Assembly (NCBI GenBank): GCA_937625935.1
Contig: OW569363.1
Span: 434,001-498,000 of the forward strand
Direction: 5' to 3'
DNA from: Tetramitus jugosus
Lineage: Eukaryota; Heterolobosea; Eutetramitea; Acrasida; Vahlkampfiidae
DNA: 64,000 nucleotides
Under the pieces are notes generated by a model. The model saw only the letters and a list, made by a program, of their open reading frames with translations. It was not told the DNA's origin and made no database searches. Made by a program: the position numbers and the translations under genes. The first letter of the stretch is position 1; each line of letters starts with the position of its first letter. Positions 60,237-64,000 of the stretch are shown here, in pieces.

Positions 60237-60494
60237 GCAAAATCATTAAAACAAACCAGAATTGTGTATATTTTCATGATGTCAGTCGTAGTCTTTCATG
60301 GTTGTATTGGATTGGGATCCTATTCTCCCAATTGGATGTTCCGCCGCGAAAATTTCTCGCCTTCGATGGTAGCATTTCACACAACGACATTCTCGCCTCA
60401 GAATCGCTTTGTTGTGAGCTCCCCCAAAAAAACAAAAACAAAACCTAACGCCCGATAAAAACCAACAACATATTATCTCATCATCATCATCATC

Positions 60495-62002
60495 ATGGTG
60501 TGTGTCTGTATACCCTACTATCACGAGGGTCATCATTTCGTCGAATGGATTGCTCAAATCTTTCATCAGTATGTATACACTCTCATTTTCACTCATTATT
60601 TTCATCATTTTCATCATCATCATCTGTTTTTTGACCTACTCACCAAAAATCAACAAATAGATGTGTGTATACACGAGTTCAAGTCGCCTCCTTTTGTCTC
60701 GGTCTCTGCAGTATCGGTTTCTGGTTATTTGCTCAATTGCCTCAAATCATTAAGACTTATATGAGTGGTAGTGTAGAAAGTTTGAGTATGATGTTTTTGT
60801 TGACGTGGCTCGTGGGTGATATTACGAATTTGATTGGTTGTTTATTGACTCATCAATTGCCCACTCAACTCTACACTGCCATTTATTATTGTTCAATGGA
60901 TGTCATTATGGTTTCTCAATATTTTTATTATCGGATTCGAAATCGAAGCAAATCCATTGTCTTGCCCAACAATCACAAGCAGAAGAGGAATAATAGTGAT
61001 GGTAATAATAATAATGAAAAAACTGCTGCTGCTTCTTCTGTCAAGCACTCTCGTCATGCGACTGCTGATGTCGCTGTTGTTGATGGTGAACACTTGTATC
61101 ACAAGAAGAGTATCGATGTTGAGCAAGAAGGTGTTGGTGGTTTGCAACACAAGAGTGATTCACCACAACAGAGAACGTTTCTCTATTCTTACATGTTTTT
61201 GATTGCCATGGCTGGAGCGACTATTCTCTTTACTGTGGTCAATGGTGGAATGAATGCTTCCTCTACCAATAGTGCTCGATCGATTGCTACATTGGAAACA
61301 GTTGGACAAGAGAGAGCATTAATGATGAGATCAAGAAGCGATTTGATCTCCATGTATAGCAACAGTGGAAACAGTGGTGGTTCGACTAATGGAAGAAAGC
61401 TCTTGGGTATGAGTGATGCGACTGATTATGTCAACAAGAACAATTATACCAATTTGTTTAGTAATCAACCAGAGATTTGTGATGCTTCGATGCCATTGTC
61501 CAAGGCTGAGAGAATTGTGGGTGATGTGAGTGCATGGGTTTCTGGCTTGTTGTACTTTACTGCGCGATTGCCTCAAATTTATTTGAATTATCAGAGAAAG
61601 AGTGTTGAAGGATTGTCCTTGCCCATGTTCCTCTGCGCAATTCTCGGTAATACGAGTTATGGATTGTCCGTGTTGATTCTCGGTATTCATGACGTGCCTG
61701 CATTCATGGAGAATACTTTCCCATACATTCTAGGATCCATCTGTACACTGTCCATGAGTGCTGTCATTATTTCTCAGTTTGTTCTCTATGCATTGATACC
61801 TGCAATCAAGGCACGCCGTAGAAGGGCCATGTTGTTGAAGGAATCAGGCACTGTCAACAATGACTCGCCTGCAGCCTATGCCAACAACGATGCCGGTGTG
61901 TACTTTGATGAGGAAGATGAATCCGAAACCACAACTCTCACTGCTACAAGCATCGATGGTGAAGCATACCTCACCAGATATGGAAGCTATCACAATCAAT
62001 AA
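60495..62002 (+). CDS. PQ-loop repeat membrane protein (YPQ1/PQLC2-like)
   Basis: Exons are 60495-60568 and 60661-62002 with a 92-nt intron. The product is 471 residues. It has seven predicted helices in two PQ-loop repeats. The first is FWLFAQLPQIIKTYMSGSVE with LLTWLVGDITNLIG; the second is YFTARLPQIYLNYQRKSVEG with FLCAILGNTSYGLSV. This is the pattern of vacuolar/lysosomal exporters of basic amino acids (yeast Ypq1, human PQLC2). A polar loop of about 170 residues, rich in Asn and Ser, separates the halves, longer than usual. The C-terminal tail is acidic. The start ATG is preceded by a (TCA)n run. Substrate is inferred from family only. Confidence 0.9.
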
Positions 62003-62086
62003 ATAAAAGCCACCCTAATTCAACTTGTAGTTCCCCCTGTTATCATCATCTCCCTCGTTCCCGTGCCCACTTGAACTTTCAAAAAA

Positions 62087-63586
62087 ATGCGTCCCCAAAA
62101 AAAAAACAGAGAGAACACAAAAAACAGAAACAGCATGCCAAAAGCAACCAAAAGTTCATCGTCATCATCATCCAGCAACAAACTTCCCAGAAAACCCACA
62201 AAACGTAAAATCAATGCCAAACAAGCACTACTCGACCGTTCACTTTCCCTTCACTCCGATCCGAATGCGCACAAAAAATTATCCGTTTCCGAATTTGGAC
62301 ACAAATATTTACAGCTTTTGGCGCGGGAACAATACCTGATTGAAAATGCGCGGCCAAGCTTTGATCAGAATTGTAATGATAGAGAACGTGTGTTGGTGGA
62401 TACGTTGAGGCACATGGATGATGATCATGTTCATGATGAAGAGAATCACGAACACCAACAACACCAACATGATGATCACATCATCACATTGACTGCTGTA
62501 ACAACAAATAACAACATGAATAACGACATAAATAATAGAGATATAGGAAGAGGAGGAGGTGGAGAACAACAACAAGAACAAGAGTTGTCATACATGAGAG
62601 ACATTTGTGGCATATCAGAGCTATTGATTCCAAAGCCATACGAGTTGGTTGAAGCTGCCATGGAACAAGAAATTAAGAGAACAGAGGAGTTTGATGCTGA
62701 TTTTGACAGTGTGCCATCTGATATCAAGAACATGATTGATTTTTCAAAGATTCCAACGTTAAAGCACGTAGAGGAGCTTCATTTTGCACCACTAGAGTGC
62801 TTGACCGAGGAAGGAAAGCAAAAAACGTTGACCATGCTGCCCCGGAAGGAACTAAATTACATTACGGCTCACATGAGAGACAATAGCAATCCAAAATTGG
62901 CACAGCACAAGAATAGTAAGCCAGTGGATCGAACAGAGATTGTGTTAAAAGTGGCTCTGTTCCATCCGGAGCGTAATCTAAAGACTCAAGAGTTTCATGT
63001 GTTGGGTAGTCAACCGTTGACTGATTTGAGAGATTGCATGTACTGTTTAAATGATCATATTATTAATGGAAAACAGACGAGATCGGGTTATTTCTTCATT
63101 GAAGGAACTTTTTATAATGATATGCGTCATGCGAACAATGTTGACTACTCGAAACAGGTGATTGATTGGCAAAGTGAGAATGAGAGGTACATGGAACAGG
63201 ATCTAGGTGACAGAGAGCTGTTCAAGACAAGGAAAATGGAAGAGACGCGATTCTGTGACTTGTCCATACGGTTACACGAAAAGTATCTGTATTGTCATCA
63301 GGGAGATTGCAAACATTTTATCATTTTCACTGAAATGCGATTGATTAATGATATTGACAATCAAAACTACTATGCCTATCCGATTCGTGTGTTTCAGAGC
63401 AGGATTCGAAGGAAAAAGTGCCTCATTTGCGATATTTATTCGGCAAAGTGGGTCACGTACAGTGATAAGCACACGGCAGATGAACCAAGTTTTTACTGTG
63501 ATGCTTGCTACAGACAGTTTCATTATGATGAAAAGGGTGAGCTATTGTACAAGGACTATGAAGTCTATCGGTACTATCACGAATAA
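62087..63586 (+). CDS. SNAPC3: snRNA-activating protein complex subunit 3 (SNAPC3/SNAP50)
   Basis: The protein is 499 residues with no intron. SNAPC binds the proximal sequence element of snRNA genes and recruits Pol II or Pol III. The conserved C-terminal half shows HVLGSQPLTDLRDCMYC, SGYFFIEGTFYNDMRH, and a zinc-binding block with KYLYCHQGDCKHFIIF, then KKCLICDIYSAKWVTY and FYCDACYRQFHYDEKG. The N-terminal 180 residues are basic and then His/Asn/Gln-rich low complexity, unlike animal SNAPC3. The protein supports a PSE-type snRNA promoter system in this organism. The gene follows the PQ-loop gene by 84 bp. Confidence 0.92.
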   Translation: MRPQKKNRENTKNRNSMPKATKSSSSSSSSNKLPRKPTKRKINAKQALLDRSLSLHSDPNAHKKLSVSEFGHKYLQLLAREQYLIENARPSFDQNCNDRERVLVDTLRHMDDDHVHDEENHEHQQHQHDDHIITLTAVTTNNNMNNDINNRDIGRGGGGEQQQEQELSYMRDICGISELLIPKPYELVEAAMEQEIKRTEEFDADFDSVPSDIKNMIDFSKIPTLKHVEELHFAPLECLTEEGKQKTLTMLPRKELNYITAHMRDNSNPKLAQHKNSKPVDRTEIVLKVALFHPERNLKTQEFHVLGSQPLTDLRDCMYCLNDHIINGKQTRSGYFFIEGTFYNDMRHANNVDYSKQVIDWQSENERYMEQDLGDRELFKTRKMEETRFCDLSIRLHEKYLYCHQGDCKHFIIFTEMRLINDIDNQNYYAYPIRVFQSRIRRKKCLICDIYSAKWVTYSDKHTADEPSFYCDACYRQFHYDEKGELLYKDYEVYRYYHE

Positions 63587-63716
63587 AAAACAAGAGAAAT
63601 ACACTGTCAGAATACAAAGCCTTCAAAGATCACGTTACAAAAAGGACAGAGTTTCTCCGAGTTCTTAAAGTTCAGTTTTGTTCAAATTGTCTGCAAAATC
63701 AGAAAAGAAACAAGAA

Positions 63717-64000
63717 ATGCAAAACTCATCCATTGTACTGCCATTGCTCAATGAACTCAAGCTCGACATTGATGCCGATATCTGCAATGCCTATATCGTC
63801 GGTTCTCGAATGTTCCAAGTCGATCGTCACTCCAAATCAGATGACGATTATCTGATTGTGTTGACAGAAGAAGGTTGCAAGAAACTGGAGAGTCAACTCT
63901 CTTGTGCAAGCAGTCAACTGGTGGATACCCCATTGACAAAGAGCTCTCAAGTAGTTTTTGACAACAAGACTGAAGTGTATGTCAATGTACCATCATGGGA
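63717..64000 (+). CDS. Start of a nucleotidyltransferase-like gene (partial)
   Basis: The frame opens at ATG 63717 and runs to the window edge without a stop (94 codons). It carries AYIVGSRMF followed by SKSDDDYLIVL, which resembles the G-S-x(n)-D-x-D core of the polymerase-beta-like nucleotidyltransferase fold, here with three aspartates. It belongs with small predicted nucleotidyltransferases (GSR...SDxD type). The acceptor substrate cannot be told from this fragment. It follows SNAPC3 by 130 bp on the same strand. Confidence 0.6.
   Translation, partial: MQNSSIVLPLLNELKLDIDADICNAYIVGSRMFQVDRHSKSDDDYLIVLTEEGCKKLESQLSCASSQLVDTPLTKSSQVVFDNKTEVYVNVPSW

Noticed and set aside
1-64000. Bacterial origin of the window (RpiB, GDH, AP endonuclease are bacterial-like)
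   Set aside because: Spliceosomal introns, TOR, G-alpha, kinesin, SNAPC3 and eL34 show it is nuclear eukaryotic DNA.

Overview
The window is nuclear DNA of a protist, most likely a heterolobosean amoeboflagellate of the Naegleria type. The genes are dense and lie on both strands. Introns are few and short (about 58-300 nt, mostly 60-110, with GTAAGT/GTATGT donors and AG acceptors). Families are eukaryotic throughout: TOR, NEK kinase, G-alpha, kinesin, WDR81, PTAR1, SNAPC3, eL34. Signalling proteins with membrane-bound class III cyclases, an SH2 protein and a voltage-gated K+ channel fit that lineage. The genus is inferred from gene style, not from a marker gene. Many long frames open at GTG or TTG; I used only ATG starts and joined exons by splice sites plus reading frame. 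Every multi-exon model listed is a whole number of codons.

Layout. 1-2.7 kb: the tail of one copy and a complete second copy of a tandemly duplicated membrane protein, then an NADP-type glutamate dehydrogenase. 2.9-12 kb: TOR kinase (3 exons, 2365 aa) head-to-head with a JAMP/JKAMP homologue. 12-18.1 kb: NEK kinase, ribose-5-phosphate isomerase B and an eight-exon armadillo-repeat protein, all minus strand. 18.3-25.3 kb: a coiled-coil protein, ribosomal eL34, a myristoylation-motif SH2 protein, a CCR4-type nuclease and a frameshifted unknown gene. 25.3-28 kb: a receptor-type cyclase with an NMT1/THI5-like ectodomain. 28.6-36.8 kb: WDR81-like BEACH protein, a kinesin ending in a CAAX box, and cyclophilin H.

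36.8-42.4 kb: a tRNA-Val(AAC) gene followed by a complete two-ORF non-LTR retrotransposon. The element is flanked by a 9-10 bp target-site duplication and has A-tracts at both ends. It sits about 41-51 bp upstream of the tRNA and splits what was a roughly 340-bp intergenic region between cyclophilin H and a Kv channel gene.

42.5-64 kb: Kv channel, G-alpha subunit, a hairpin-rich 190-bp intergenic stretch, PTAR1 (prenyltransferase alpha), a second membrane cyclase with altered active-site residues, an unknown acidic protein, AP endonuclease, beta-mannosidase, RER1, prefoldin 5, a PQ-loop transporter, SNAPC3 and the start of a nucleotidyltransferase-like gene.

There is no operon-like grouping. 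Neighbours mostly share short divergent promoters or converge within tens of bases. The most notable points are the retrotransposon placed like the tRNA-targeting TRE elements of Dictyostelium, the substrate-binding-protein/cyclase fusion, the lipid-anchored kinesin and the inverted-repeat cluster at 46.6-46.8 kb.
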